Assembly: GCF_022682495.2 (NCBI RefSeq)
Contig: NC_071397.1
Location: forward strand, 14,103,082 to 14,167,081
Source of the DNA: Desmodus rotundus
Lineage: Eukaryota; Chordata; Mammalia; Chiroptera; Phyllostomidae
Direction: 5' to 3'
DNA: 64,000 nt
Shown: piece by piece, positions 11,816 to 22,195 of the stretch
Layout: every line of letters begins with the position of its first letter
Numbering within the stretch: position 1 is the first letter of the stretch
The notes under the pieces: model-generated
What the model was told of the DNA's origin: nothing
The model's database searches: none
The model's input: only the letters and a program-made list of their open reading frames with translations
Position numbers and translations under genes: made by a program

Positions 11816-12465
11816 ATAGAAGGCTAGATAATAAATTATAACAATGCTTTATTAAATATAAGCTAGAACCATATGCAAACATTCAAATGTATAATGTTAT
11901 TAAATAAAAATGGCAATGTGGAGAACATTACATATCATGTTTGTATTAAAATTACACATACATAAGCAAAATACTCTTTGTTTAATTTCTGTTTAGTGTG
12001 TTGTGTCTCACTGATAATCTGAAGATGTGATTCATGTATGTGGCAGGAGGAAGAAATTAGCTAATGTGTGTAGCACATAGTAAATGCTGTGTAACTCTTC
12101 GCTCGTCTGATTATCGACCCCATCTTCAGTTCCATGGCATCCTTTCTCTCGTACAGTTTTAAAGTGCAAATAGCTGTTTGGAATTAAAGATAAACTAATA
12201 TTGTAGGGTTACAATATTATATGTTGAAGTTGGTGATAAACAGTTTTTGTGGAGATAAGGCCTAGAAACCAATACAGTAAATCATTTATTTTAGGCAGGA
12301 CAAGGGGACAAAACTGATTTAACTTTTAATGCTTTGCCTTTTAAACAAGGTTGTAATCATTCCCTATGGTCCAGAAGAGTACAAAACCAGTGAAAAAGCA
12401 CAAAGCCACACATAGAAACAGTAACACAATACTGCAAGGCATCTTCATAGGAAGGGAAGACAGTT
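11816..12465. other. Unassigned AT-rich DNA
   Basis: Nothing recognised. Confidence 0.5.
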
Positions 12466-12469
12466 TCAT

Positions 12470-12600
12470 TTTTATTGCATGCCTGCCGTGTCCTCAGCAA
12501 TTTACTGGAGGGATTGAGTTAATCTCCACAATATTTCAGTGAGGGAGATTTAATTCTCATTATGTAGACGTTGCAGACTGAAGCTCATTGCTGTCAATAA
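12470..12600 (-). repeat. MIR SINE fragment (probable)
   Basis: TTATTGCATGCCTGCCGTGT, AATCTCCACAATATTTCAG, GAGATTTAATTCTCATTATG and GACGTTGCAGACTGAAGCTC follow the antisense MIR order (tattgagcacctactgtg ... tcctcacaac ... attattatccccattttacag ... gaaactgaggc). Confidence 0.5.
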
Positions 12601-13740
12601 CGTACATGGATATACATCTGATGAATAATTAGCATATGAGGAGGCGAAAGACGGCATTCAGATCCCTGGCCTTCTCACTACGCTTGGTGCCTTGGGAAAT
12701 TGGAAGCAATGGTGTTTACTAAAGGATGTATTTTTGATAGCACAATAGGAGCCACACCTGAAAGTCACAGTCTGCAAACAGATTAGCATTGAAATAGATG
12801 AACTTTTATCTCGATTAGCATTTATTTAGCTTTATGTATAGTTATTTTGTGTTTTCTAATGTTTGAAATAATTTTTCCTTAAAATTTTTTATTGTTTTAA
12901 AAGACTAAATGAGAAAAATACATGTAAATTTCATCCTTATATTTATAACTGAAAGCTGATTAATTGACTGGGTGCATATTGGGCACATGTACTAAGTGAA
13001 ATTAACAGTACAGTTGTCTTAAAAATAGAAATAATATGAAGAAAAAGATAATTATTTCACAAAGTATACATATAACATAGCTTGTTATTAAGCTCCAGAG
13101 TGATATTTATCATATTTAATATGTAGAGAAAATATTCCTAGATGTCTTAATATAAGCGCACATACATAGCAAACAACAAGCATCTGAACATCAAATTCTG
13201 TGTACACCATAGTCACAAGATGATTAAAAAAAATCCAGGAAATCTGCTCAACAAGAAGCAGATTTATTGCAGCAGTAAACTGAGCAATGCACTTCCTCTG
13301 TCAGCGACAACTTTTGCAATGGCTCTTTCAGCTTTTAATATAGTAAATATCTGATAGAAGACAATTTGGAGCTGTAAGTGTGTATTTACTATAACTCTGT
13401 TGCTTCCTCCATGAGGTGACACTATCAGCCAACAAAAACTGATATTCTCAAAAGAACAAAAACAATTAGTGGGCTAGAGGAGAAACTGTTGATATTTGTA
13501 TATAACGACAGGGTTATGATCAAGAAGAAATGCGTATCTCAGATGTTAAGGAAACTGTATCTGCACATAGAAATTAGGTTTTAAATCTCTCTCTCTCTCT
13601 CTTTTTTTTTTTTGACTATTTCATACTCCAGCCAAAGCAACCTGGAAGCAAAGTTATGGACCGTTTAAACATTTTGATTATGTTCAAATGGAGGCCCTGG
13701 TTTTCATTCCCACACAGGAGCTTACCATCTGAAGATAAGC
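12601..13740. other. Unassigned DNA with (CT)n/T tract
   Basis: No named repeat except CTCTCTCTCTCTCT followed by a T run at 13587-13611. The part at about 13220-13480 is repeat-free and of balanced composition (see findings). Confidence 0.5.
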
Positions 13741-13744
13741 TTTA

Positions 13745-14335
13745 TCAGACAGATATGTTGGAACTTCATAAAACTGAGCTATAATTGACATATAATGAAA
13801 TCCACAAATCTCAAGTGTTTTATGAAATTTGAGAGTTATACATACCCATGTAATAATCCTCATAAAGGGGATTCTTGGTATACCTGTCCAGGCAATATCT
13901 CTGCCCCAGAGGCAAAGGTTAGGTTTTTCTATTCTTGAAATTAGCATAAATGAAATTATAGCATAATTAACATTGTCTGCATTCTTTCTCTCAACAAAAT
14001 GTTTTTGAGACCTATCTATATTTTTACATGTGTTAATCATCCATTTTTATTATTTAGTAATATTCAATTGTATGAATATATCATATATTTTTTTATCCAT
14101 TTGTCTGTTGATGGATTTTTTTTCCTAGTTTGGGACTATCATGAATAAGTTTGCTACAAACTTATTGTACATGTTGATTTTCTTGGGTAAATAACTAGGA
14201 GCAAAACTGCTAGTCATAGTATAGGTGTATGTTGAATTTTCATTAGAAAATGGTAACCAATTCCCAAATAGTTATAGTCCTTTCAATTCTCATGAGAAAT
14301 TAGTAAGAATTAAAATTGGTCAATACTTCAAAAGT
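13745..14335 (-). mobile_element. Old L1M LINE 3' end
   Basis: Antisense L1M. The left side is the 3' UTR start seen as GAGCTATAATTGACATATAATG and AAATCTCAAGTGTTTTATG. The right side is ORF2 seen as TTTATTATTTAGTAATATTC, TTATCCATTTGTCTGTTGATGG, GGACTATCATGAATAAGTTTGC, TTCTTGGGTAAATAACTAGG and CATTAGAAAATGGTAACC. Diverged, no open frame. Confidence 0.8.
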
Positions 14336-14339
14336 ATTT

Positions 14340-15365
14340 GACTCACTGAGAGCCGAAGTGAGGCTGGTTTTAGCTCACTGAAAAGCCTAGGGTAGAAGAA
14401 GCAACAGGAAAGAGACGAGGCGATGCTCTGCCTTGGCTCCCTAGAAACATTACAGGAAAGAAGGGAGCCATGGCGGGACCGCTGTTAGATCACTGAGGAG
14501 TCAGAGAAACAGGGCCCTTGAAGACAGGTTCAGAGGTGCTACTGCCCATTGCTCCCCTGTTTGCAAGTCTCACGAGGACTCTAGAGTTTAGGAGAGAAAA
14601 GTAGGTATGCACACTTGGGGGGAAGGAAGTCCTGAGTGTGCTCCCGAGAGAGCCTACACTGAGTCTTTGTCTTCAGGGTACTTATTTGTTTTCTAAAGGC
14701 GAGGATTTCAGGGGACATCTTAGGGGAGGATCTCAATAGAATATTCATCAGCTTTATGCTGATGAGCCAAAATCAGATTTTTTTTTGATCCTGACTTTAT
14801 CAGCCCTTTGGTGTGTTTGGCAGCATTGGCACTAATTGGGTTTCTGTTATCTGTATCCCTGAGTAGGGTAATTTAAGCTATTTACCCTCTGGTTGAAGAG
14901 AAGAAGTGTAAATCATTTACTCTTAAATGTTCTTGGTCAGGGAAGATAAGATTTTTGTGATTTACTGGATGGCTGTAAACTGCTTGGTTGTTTAACTATC
15001 TGTCTCGGTTTCCCTGTTCCACTTGTCCTGGCTGACTAACCCATTTCAGTTCTGCACGTATGAAGCTTGGAAGTCACCACTCCATTCTAACGAGTGAAAA
15101 TCTGAACAGACTGAAAAATCGACCACTTTTCTTGAATCCATAAGGGAGGGGAGGACACAGGGTAAATAGTGGCCCCTGAGATTAGAAAGACAGGTGCACA
15201 GCAAGGGATGACTTACCAGAGCAAAACATACTGAGAGAAACCTCAGGGGAACCAGAGCCCAGGAAAGGAAACGTGACTGCAACTGATAACGGCTCCGTGT
15301 AGACAAATCTAATGTTAAAAACTCCAGAGGGACGTACTCATACGGGCTGGGGGAGCCCACAGTAT
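14340..15365. other. Unassigned, possibly LTR-element derived
   Basis: GC content is higher than in the neighbours and there are no introns, exons or frames of note. It abuts a probable LTR at 15366. Stretches such as GATGGCTGTAAACTGC and TCCACTTGTCCTGGCTGAC suggest old retroviral-type LTR sequence, but I cannot name or bound an element. Confidence 0.3.
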
Positions 15366-15976
15366 TGTGAGACTGACTCCATACCTATAGTAAGTATTGG
15401 AGAAAGATCCCCTCAGGCTTCTGGCAGAGGAAGGGAAAAAGGATTTATTTTGAAATACACTAGACATCCTTCCTCTTAACAAGAACTGTCCTTAACAGAA
15501 ACTGTAAGTGATAGGGGAATTCAAGAGTTAGAGATTTTAGCTTCAGTCATAGTTGATAGGCTTAAGTGATGAATGCGTGTGGAAAGCTGTTTTTCCAGGA
15601 ACTGGAATGCATGACGTCAGGAGGTTGACAAGCAATTCAACCTTTGTGCCCAGGGGGTGCACAGCTGATGGAGACACATCAGAGCCACTGTGTTTCAGGG
15701 ACGGAGCATCCTTGGCAGACGATGAATTGTTGATCAACAGATAAAGAAGTACTAGGCAAATCGCTGCTGGACTGCACCTCTTATCCAATTAACCTTTTTC
15801 CCAAACACCTACCTACTCTTTCTTCTTATAAAAAGGTCACTTTGAGGTGAGATATTAAAATGGTTTTTGAGGATATATAACCTGCTGTCTTCTCAGATCA
15901 CCAGCATCTGAATAAAGAGCCCACAAAAATTCAATCTTTGTTTTTGATTATTGGTTCTTTTAGCGAAGGCAGCACA
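15366..15976 (+). mobile_element. Probable solo LTR (endogenous retrovirus)
   Basis: The segment starts TGTGAGACTGACTCC and can be ended at ...GGCAGCACA, fitting TG...CA ends. A TATA box (TATAAAAAGG, 15827-15836) is followed 84 bp downstream by AATAAA (15911-15916) and a GT/T-rich stretch (CTTTGTTTTTGATTATTGG), the usual U3-R-U5 order. No matching target duplication was found, and no gag/pol/env frame lies next to it, so a solo LTR is likeliest. The family is not named; the ends are estimates. Confidence 0.5.
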
Positions 15977-16430
15977 AATGCCAACTTTTCTGGTTTCAAA
16001 AGCAAAGCCTAAAATTCTGGGGGTATGATCACAGCTTAATTAACCTGGGAAAGGAAAATACCCAACTCCAGCCAGCCCTGGCCAACCTTTTCCAACCGAG
16101 GGGGTTAAAGAAATAAAAGAGAGAAACACTTGTGAATTGCACAGTCCAGAGGCAGAGGCTCATGAAAGACGGAGACCTAACTATAGGGCTACCAAACACT
16201 TCTCCCCACACCTCACCACCTCATAATAAAAGCCCATGAACAGCAGTTCCTTTCATCTAGTGCGTCATGCTCTGCTAGCAATAAAAATTACAAGGTTACC
16301 AAAAGGCAAAGAACACAATTTGAAGAAGCAGAGTAAACATCAGATATGTAGTATTTTTGTTGTCATTTAACTCATTAAAATTGTTTTACTTATTTCAGTG
16401 TTATTTCATGTATATTAGGTGCACAGATAT
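15977..16430. other. Unassigned DNA; L1-like scrap near 16290-16350
   Basis: AAGGTTACCAAAAGGCAAAG ... TTTGAAGAAGCAGAGTAAAC resembles an upstream ORF1-region motif of old L1 elements, but it is too short to be sure. Otherwise nothing recognised. Confidence 0.35.
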
Positions 16431-16643
16431 TTTTTAAAGGTTTTATTTATTTATTTTTAGAGAGAGGTGAAGGGAGGGAGAAAGAGAGGAAGAGAAACAT
16501 CAGTGTGTGGTTGCCTCTTGCACAGACCCCACTGGGGGGGACCTGGCCCACAACCCAGGCATGTGCCCTGACTGGGAATCGAACCGATGACTGTTTGGTT
16601 CACAGGCCAGTGCTCAATCCACTGAGCCACAGCCACCAGGGCT
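16431..16643 (-). mobile_element. VES SINE
   Basis: Antisense VES. The plus strand shows TTTTAGAGAGAGGTGAAGGG, GAGAAACATCAGTGTGTGG, GCCTCTTGCACAGACC, the reverse B box GGGAATCGAACCGATGAC and the end CCACCAGGGCT. TGCACAGATATTTT before the copy and TGCGTAGACATTTA after it are a plausible diverged target duplication. Confidence 0.92.
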
Positions 16644-17862
16644 GCGTAGACATTTAAGATGTGATATATTTTTGATAAATTGGACTATTATAATCACTAA
16701 GTACTTCTGGTTGTACAGAGATAATTATCAAATTTTACATATTTGAATATTGCATAAAACCTTTAAAACTCAGTTAACAACTGTATACACACACACATAT
16801 ATTTAGATAAATAAAAACACATTTATAAAAAAAGACAAACTGAGAGCTACCGAGGATGATAAAAACATTTCTTATGGCAGAAATATTGTCTTATTATACT
16901 CCTATGGAACGTAACAGCTTTGTAGACTTTTCGTGAGTTGCTCATTCTTTATCATAAATAAGATAGTTAGAACATAGTACAAAAAGATGTATATGATAAT
17001 GGTTGCAATAAAATGTTCTCCAATAAGCCCCTCAAATAATAGCATCATCAGCAACTCTTTTTTTGGTAATATTTTATCATTATGCTATGTCAGTAAGAAA
17101 GCAGACTGAATGGGTCATTTGAAAGAGCTGAGAGGGTGATTTAGAAAGTTTGTCCATGTGTTCAACCTCTATAATTTTGTGTCATTGTTAATGGACACTT
17201 CTGAGGAATGAAAATGAGAGGAGTGGGGGATATGAAATAAACAATATTGTAAAAAATTAGTTTTTCTGTTAATAACATTCCAGACTGTATGTTACATATT
17301 ATAAAAGTCTACACTCAAGAAGAGTTGACTTTTATAGTTGAATTCAGGTGTTGTACAGAAGTTCATTGAACAATATTAACAAAGACATCAGAGACTCAAA
17401 TAGGTTCACATCAGAAGTGATGAGAAAACGTAAAGTAAATGGGAAGATACCATGAATGTGGAATAATTAGGTTTGGCAACTATTTGAATGTAGGGAGCAA
17501 AAAAGAAATAATTAAAATGTCCCCATTTGGAACTAGCTGACTAGAAGCATCATAAATGAGAAAAGCTTGTGTTTTTAAATAAAAAACGAATTCAGCCTTG
17601 AACATGTAGTCATCCATCAGGAAGTTCCTGTCAAAATATTCAGCTGGGTGGGTGTTCATTAGCGCTGAAATGATTACTAGTTCTAATTTTGATTATAGGT
17701 TAGTTCTGTCTAAAATCTTAATCACTGACCTTTTTTAGGACTTAGAGATGACGTACTGAAAAGTGTAAGTTTAAAAATTCTGTGCCAAGTGGGAAAATTG
17801 TTCTCACGAATGAACAGAGCCAGGCATCTGATGACTGAAAAAGTAAATAACCATTCGGGACA
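16644..17862. other. Unassigned AT-rich DNA
   Basis: About 1.2 kb with no recognised gene or repeat. Confidence 0.5.
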
Positions 17863-18028
17863 ATTTTTTTTTAATCCTCACCCAGGGATTTCTTTTTCAT
17901 TGCTTTTTAGACAGATAGGAAGGGAGAGAAACACTGATGCCAGAGAGAAGCATAGATCAGTTGCTGCCCCGCCCTGCATATTCCCAAATCGGGGATTGAA
18001 CCGGCAACCCAGGCATGTACCCCAACCT
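17863..18028 (-). mobile_element. VES SINE, head truncated
   Basis: Antisense VES of the subtype beginning AATCCTCACCCAGGGAT, then AGGAAGGGAGAGAAACACTG, GCCCCGCCCTGCATATTCCC, GGGATTGAACCGGCAACCC and AGGCATGTACCCC. It stops before the tRNA-like A box, so about 40-50 bp of the head are missing. Confidence 0.88.
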
Positions 18029-18550
18029 AAAATTCTCTTAACTGAGATTTTTGTTGTTTTGCTGTGTTGTTTTAAGCTAGTTTTTAGGATCTGATAACCT
18101 AGAGTATTAATGTCTTTATCTCTTGCCAGGATTCCTGGAATTTCGGAAAATCATTAGAGAATTGGTTTTTTGGGGGGTGGGGAGCAGGCGTGAGGAGGAT
18201 GAATCCTCTGGGTGAAATCAAGATTCTTACAGAGTGATGGCAGTGGGTTCAAACTGAGGCTGTCTCACCTGTTGAATCCCCTTCCTTATCCTGCAGCAGG
18301 AGGTAATGTTGAATTTTTCAGGTTTAAAAATATCTTTAAAAAAGATATGGGTCAATTTATGTCAGTGATGGAGAATTACTGTGTTAGTGTAAGTGTGTGA
18401 GTAAAGTTTTTTTTTCGCTTAGCCCTGGTTACCACACATGCAATGGCCAATAGTTAGAGACGACAGAATGATAACAAATGATGGGAGACATGAGGATTTC
18501 TGTATTAAAGAAACAGAATGAGCAAATGAAGAATAATAATGTACGTTATC
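18029..18550. other. Unassigned DNA
   Basis: Nothing recognised apart from a G-rich run near 18172-18195. Confidence 0.45.
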
Positions 18551-18554
18551 CTTT

Positions 18555-18680
18555 ATAGATTGACTTCTCTGTGTTAGGCACTGTGCTATTTTTTGTTGCC
18601 TTATTTCATTTGATACTGCCAACAGCCAAGGTAATATATCCCGAAATTCTCCTTTTACGTCATTCACAAAATTTATCATG
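18555..18680 (-). repeat. MIR SINE fragment
   Basis: CTCTGTGTTAGGCACTGTGC, TTATTTCATTTGATACTGCC, AACAGCCAAGGTAATATATC and TTCTCCTTTTACGTCATTC follow antisense MIR (tgtgccaggcactgtgc ... tctcatttaatcctc ... aacaaccctatgagg ... ccccattttacag). Confidence 0.6.
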
Positions 18681-18824
18681 GCTCTTAGTTTTCCTTTTCC
18701 CTGAAGGAAGAAATTATTAATGTACATAATTTCTCACTTTCTTGTGTCTTTGACTTCAAACATATTCACAGATTCCACATCTGCAGGGGAAGGGGAGAGC
18801 ACCCTGTTTTCTATCTTTCACACT

Positions 18825-19110
18825 CCATCTTTTAAATTTTTTAAATTTAAATATAGTTGGTATACAATCTTATATTGGTTATATCAGTTCCAGGTATACA
18901 ATAGACTAAGTTGATATTTTTATACCTTACAATGTGATCACCCCAAACTTATCACAATAATATTGACTGTATTCCCCTTCTTCCCCTTTTCACCCATCCA
19001 TCCATCCCTCTCCTTCTGGTCGCCATCCCTTTGAATTCCTGTTTGATGACTTCTTGTCTAGGTTTGTAACATTTTCTGTGACTGTTTCTAGGATGCAGAC
19101 TTAATTGAAA
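18825..19110 (-). mobile_element. L1 LINE 3' UTR fragment
   Basis: Antisense L1 3' end: ATATAGTTGGTATACAATC, TTATATTGGTTATATCAG, TACCTTACAATGTGATCACC, AATATTGACTGTATTCCCC, then CCATCCCTCTCCTTCTGGTC. This is the placental L1MA/L1MB-like 3' UTR. Truncated at about 19110. Confidence 0.75.
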
Positions 19111-19755
19111 TCAATCTTCTACCAGACATCACTTGCCCAAAACACATTCCAGGGGAACCACAACCTCCCAACTCAGAAAAGAAGATAAACTTGTGCTTGT
19201 GTGGTGAGAATGGTGACAAGCTTCAAAAATAATAGCCCTGGGCTAGAGTGCTACCCTCATTTCACAGCATTATTTACTTAAAGTGCATAGTGATTTGTTG
19301 GAATATATAGAAAAAAGGATAAACATTAGATGTATTTCCAGATTACAGGTTAAAAAATTTCTAAGCATTTTCCTTCACTGAGAAGGTAATGAAAATTAAT
19401 GATAAACGAGATCAGTCTGTGAAGCATTAGATACTCTAAAAATTATTTTAAGTGTAGAGTGTTTTCTAAATCTCTAAATCAAGTGTAGGGTGTCTCTAAT
19501 CCTTTTGATATTAATCAAGTTGGCCAGGTTGTACTTGAAAAGGACAAAGAGAGTATACCTAGGATGGTTCCAGTGGCTTCAGTGTTGTTGCAATGCATAT
19601 TAGGTAGTTGTTAGGTTATTATAACCAAAGGTGGTAGCGTGCATGGAAAAAAGAAGAGTCAATATGTCAAGACCTGCCCACATATTTCCATTGTTTGCAG
19701 TTAAGAACTCTGGTTAAGATGTGTGGTATACTTGGTTTATCAGTTGATTTTGTGT
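19111..19755. other. Unassigned AT-rich DNA
   Basis: Nothing recognised. A short direct repeat (AAGTGTAG.GTGT... at about 19451 and 19481) is present. Confidence 0.45.
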
Positions 19756-19759
19756 TTGG

Positions 19760-20110
19760 CTTAATGTGTCAGAAACCCCCAAATGACTGTGGCTTAAATA
19801 AGATAGGTAGCCTAGGGCTGGGGAGATGCTATATGGTGTCGAGATACGTGAGCATTCACTCTTGTTTCTCTGCCTTGCTTTACGTGCATGTGCCTCTTCA
19901 TGGTCCTGAGTGGCTTTGCTAGTCCTAGTTATGAGGTGTACCTTCCATACCACAAAGCAGCATTGATGCAGAAGGGTCCACGCTCTCTCTAAGACCACTT
20001 CTCATTAGGTGGATGCAAATCTCTGCTCGCATCCTGATAACATGACCTTAATCACATGGTCACATCCATCTGCAAGGCCATCTGGGGAATGAAGTCTTCT
20101 TTCTAGATAT
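19760..20110. repeat. Ancient interspersed repeat (unnamed)
   Basis: TGTGTCAGAAACCCCCAAATG, ACTGTGGCTTAAATAAGA, CATCTGCAAGGCCATCTGGGG and AATGAAGTC match the layout of a mammalian repeat I know (tcagaaaa...actgtggcttaaacaa ... agctgcaagggaggctgggaaatgtagtc). I cannot give its formal name. Confidence 0.45.
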
Positions 20111-20432
20111 GTTTGGATAATATGTCCTAACATTCAAAGAGAAAAAAGAAAAACGAATCCTGGGGATAACCCCAGTCTCTGCCACATCTGAACTGTTGCA
20201 AGAACTGCATGACAGTTTTTTGTTTTTTTCTCTAGCTCTCTCTCAGGTTCATGTCCCACAACATTGTCTGGTTAATATTCTTTGAGTACTCTGGAAAAAA
20301 CCAAAACAACACAAAAACTAACAATACTTAATAAAAAATAGTCCATTCTCTAGGCAGCATCCATAATTTTATTCATACTATTAACTTCTCTAAAGCCCAG
20401 TGCTTCCCTTTTGGCATATTATAATTTTAATT
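20111..20432. other. Unassigned DNA
   Basis: Nothing recognised. Confidence 0.45.
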
Positions 20433-20621
20433 AAAAAATCCTCACCCAAGGATATATTCATTGATTTTTAGAGAGAAAGGAAGGGGTGGGGAGAGAGAGA
20501 GAAAGAGAAAGAGAGAGAGAGAGAGGTGAGTTACCTCCCATATGGGCCCTGACCGGGGATTGAACATGCAACCTTTTGGTGCACGGGTCTCTACAACCTG
20601 CTGATCCACCTTGATAGGGCT
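20433..20621 (-). mobile_element. VES SINE with expanded GA tract
   Basis: Antisense VES: AATCCTCACCCAAGGATAT, TTGATTTTTAGAGAGAAAGG, a purine run of GA/GAAA repeats (20490-20526), GGGCCCTGACCGGGGATTG (reverse B box nearby), CCTTTTGGTGCACGGGTC, ending TTGATAGGGCT. Target duplication GCATATTATAATTTTA (20414-20429) and GCCATACTGTAATTTTA (20622-20638) flanks it. Confidence 0.92.
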
Positions 20622-20699
20622 GCCATACTGTAATTTTATATACCTTTTTTGGTGTATCACCTTCCATGCAACATTTTCTGGTTCCTTTTTTTTTAATAG

Positions 20700-20940
20700 C
20701 AATCTATTCCTATATGAAATGCTGTGGTACTCCCTGTCTTTCTCTCATAGAACTTTCAAAAATTGCTCTTACTGGAGTCATTTATTAATATATTATGTTT
20801 TCCCTACCTGATTATAGGAGTTTTGAGGGCATGTGTTATGTCTTCTTTATTGTTATTACTACAATGCTGAGTACACCATTATTTGTACATAACAGGTGTT
20901 CTCTAAGTACCAGTTAAATGTGTAAATTGATTTATAAATA
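20700..20940 (+). repeat. L2 LINE 3' end
   Basis: TTTTGAGGGCATGTGTTATG, TACAATGCTGAGTACACC, CATAACAGGTGTTCTCTAAG and TACCAGTTAAATGTG follow the L2 3' terminus (ttgagggcagggactgtgtc ... cccagtgcctagcac ... catagtaggtgctcaataaat). Confidence 0.6.
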
Positions 20941-21151
20941 AATGCAATGGGTAGTTTCACTCTATATGTAAATAGTGGCTCATCTAATTCTAATTCCTAT
21001 GCACATGGCACCTTCTTGTTTTGGGGTATGATGAAAAAAGGCTACTTCTCAATATGTATGTATCAACTTATATAAATCATAGAAAAAAGATACATTTTAA
21101 ACTTTGTTGCCTTTGATCAAAATTTGTCTTCAGTAAATTTATGTTTGTGAC

Positions 21152-21847
21152 TACAAGATCTTTCCAGAAAAAGTCCAGCTGCTGTTTATATTAATGAGAG
21201 TGGTTTGTGTGACATTGATGTAACCTGGAGCCAAGGAGGTGGACTAGAATGTGCATGCATGAACAATGACGACTTCACTGTGCTAGTCAGTGGGGGCAGT
21301 AGATGCCTTTCAGTGAGCATGTGTACTGTGTGGCCATGACATCCAAAATGACTGAGTCAGTAGAGCAAGAAGTCTGCATGAAATTTTCTGTTAGGCTTGA
21401 ACATTCCTCCATGGAACCTATTCAGATGATTCAGAAGGCCATAGCTATGGGCATCTGGTGATTGGCAGCTTCAGCATGCCAATGTGCCTGCTCATGCATC
21501 ACATCTCATGCTTCACGTCTCATGCAGTTTTTTTGGTGAAACATCAAATCACTCAGATGACTCAGCCCCACCTACAGCCCAGATTTGGTGCCCTGTGACT
21601 TCTGGCTTTTACCAAAACTACAATCAACTTTGAAAGAGAAGATATTTCAGACCATCGATGAGATTCAGGAAAATATGACAGGGTAGCTGATGGCAATGGG
21701 AGAACTGTGTGAGGTCCCAACGTACTTAGTTTGAAGGGGACTGAGGTGTCATTGTTCTATGTACAATGTTTCTTGTGTCTTGTATCTTCTTTAATAAATG
21801 TCTCTATTTCTCATATTATGTAGCTGGATACCTTCTGGACATACCTA
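21152..21847 (+). mobile_element. Internally deleted mariner DNA transposon
   Basis: The ends are inverted: AAGATCTTTCCAGAAAAAGT (from about 21155) mirrors the 3' end read on the lower strand (TAGGTATGTCCAGAAGGTAT), with TA dinucleotides at 21152-21153 and 21846-21847 as the mariner target site. Inside, a start-like ATG at 21348 opens a degraded transposase N-terminus. From about 21570 the sequence matches the family's C-terminal Asp motif region (SPDLAPCDFW-type, gccctgtgacttctggctttt). The middle of the transposase (first catalytic Asp region) is missing, and several stops and frameshifts are present. At about 0.7 kb it is half the usual 1.3 kb. Inactive. Confidence 0.85.
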
Positions 21848-21938
21848 TCTTCTATCTAAATAACAGAAACTCATATGGCCTTTATTTTCCAAATTTTCTT
21901 CAGTTAATATGTAGAATAAACTATCTTTCATAATTTAT
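21848..21938. other. Short unassigned spacer
   Basis: Spacer between the mariner and an L1 3' end; nothing recognised. Confidence 0.4.
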
Positions 21939-21939
21939 T

Positions 21940-22195
21940 TATTATTTTTTTAAATTAATTAATTTTTATTCAGTTACAATTGTCTGCATTTTCTCCCCTT
22001 CCCTCCAGTCCACCCCAGCCAGTCCCACCTCCCTCCCCCACCTCTACCCTCCCCCTTGATTTTGTCCTTGTGTCCTTTATAGTAGCTCCTATAGACCCCT
22101 CTCCCCACTATGCCCTCCCCACTCCCCTGTGGTTATTGTTACAATGTTCTTAATTTCAATGTCTCTGGTTATATTTTGTTTGCTTTATTTCATAA
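21940..22195 (-). mobile_element. Bat L1 LINE 3' UTR fragment
   Basis: Antisense bat-type L1 3' end: TTTTTATTCAGTTACAATTG, TCTGCATTTTCTCCCC, a C-rich tract, TTGTCCTTGTGTCCTTTATA, CCCCTCTCCCCACTATGCCC and TTAATTTCAATGTCTCTGG. It matches the left part of the L1 at 49430 and the tail at 28500-28720 in landmark order. 5'-truncated. Confidence 0.8.

Noticed and set aside
20485..20527. GA-rich run as a stand-alone microsatellite
   Set aside because: It is an expansion of the purine-rich body of the VES SINE at 20433-20621.
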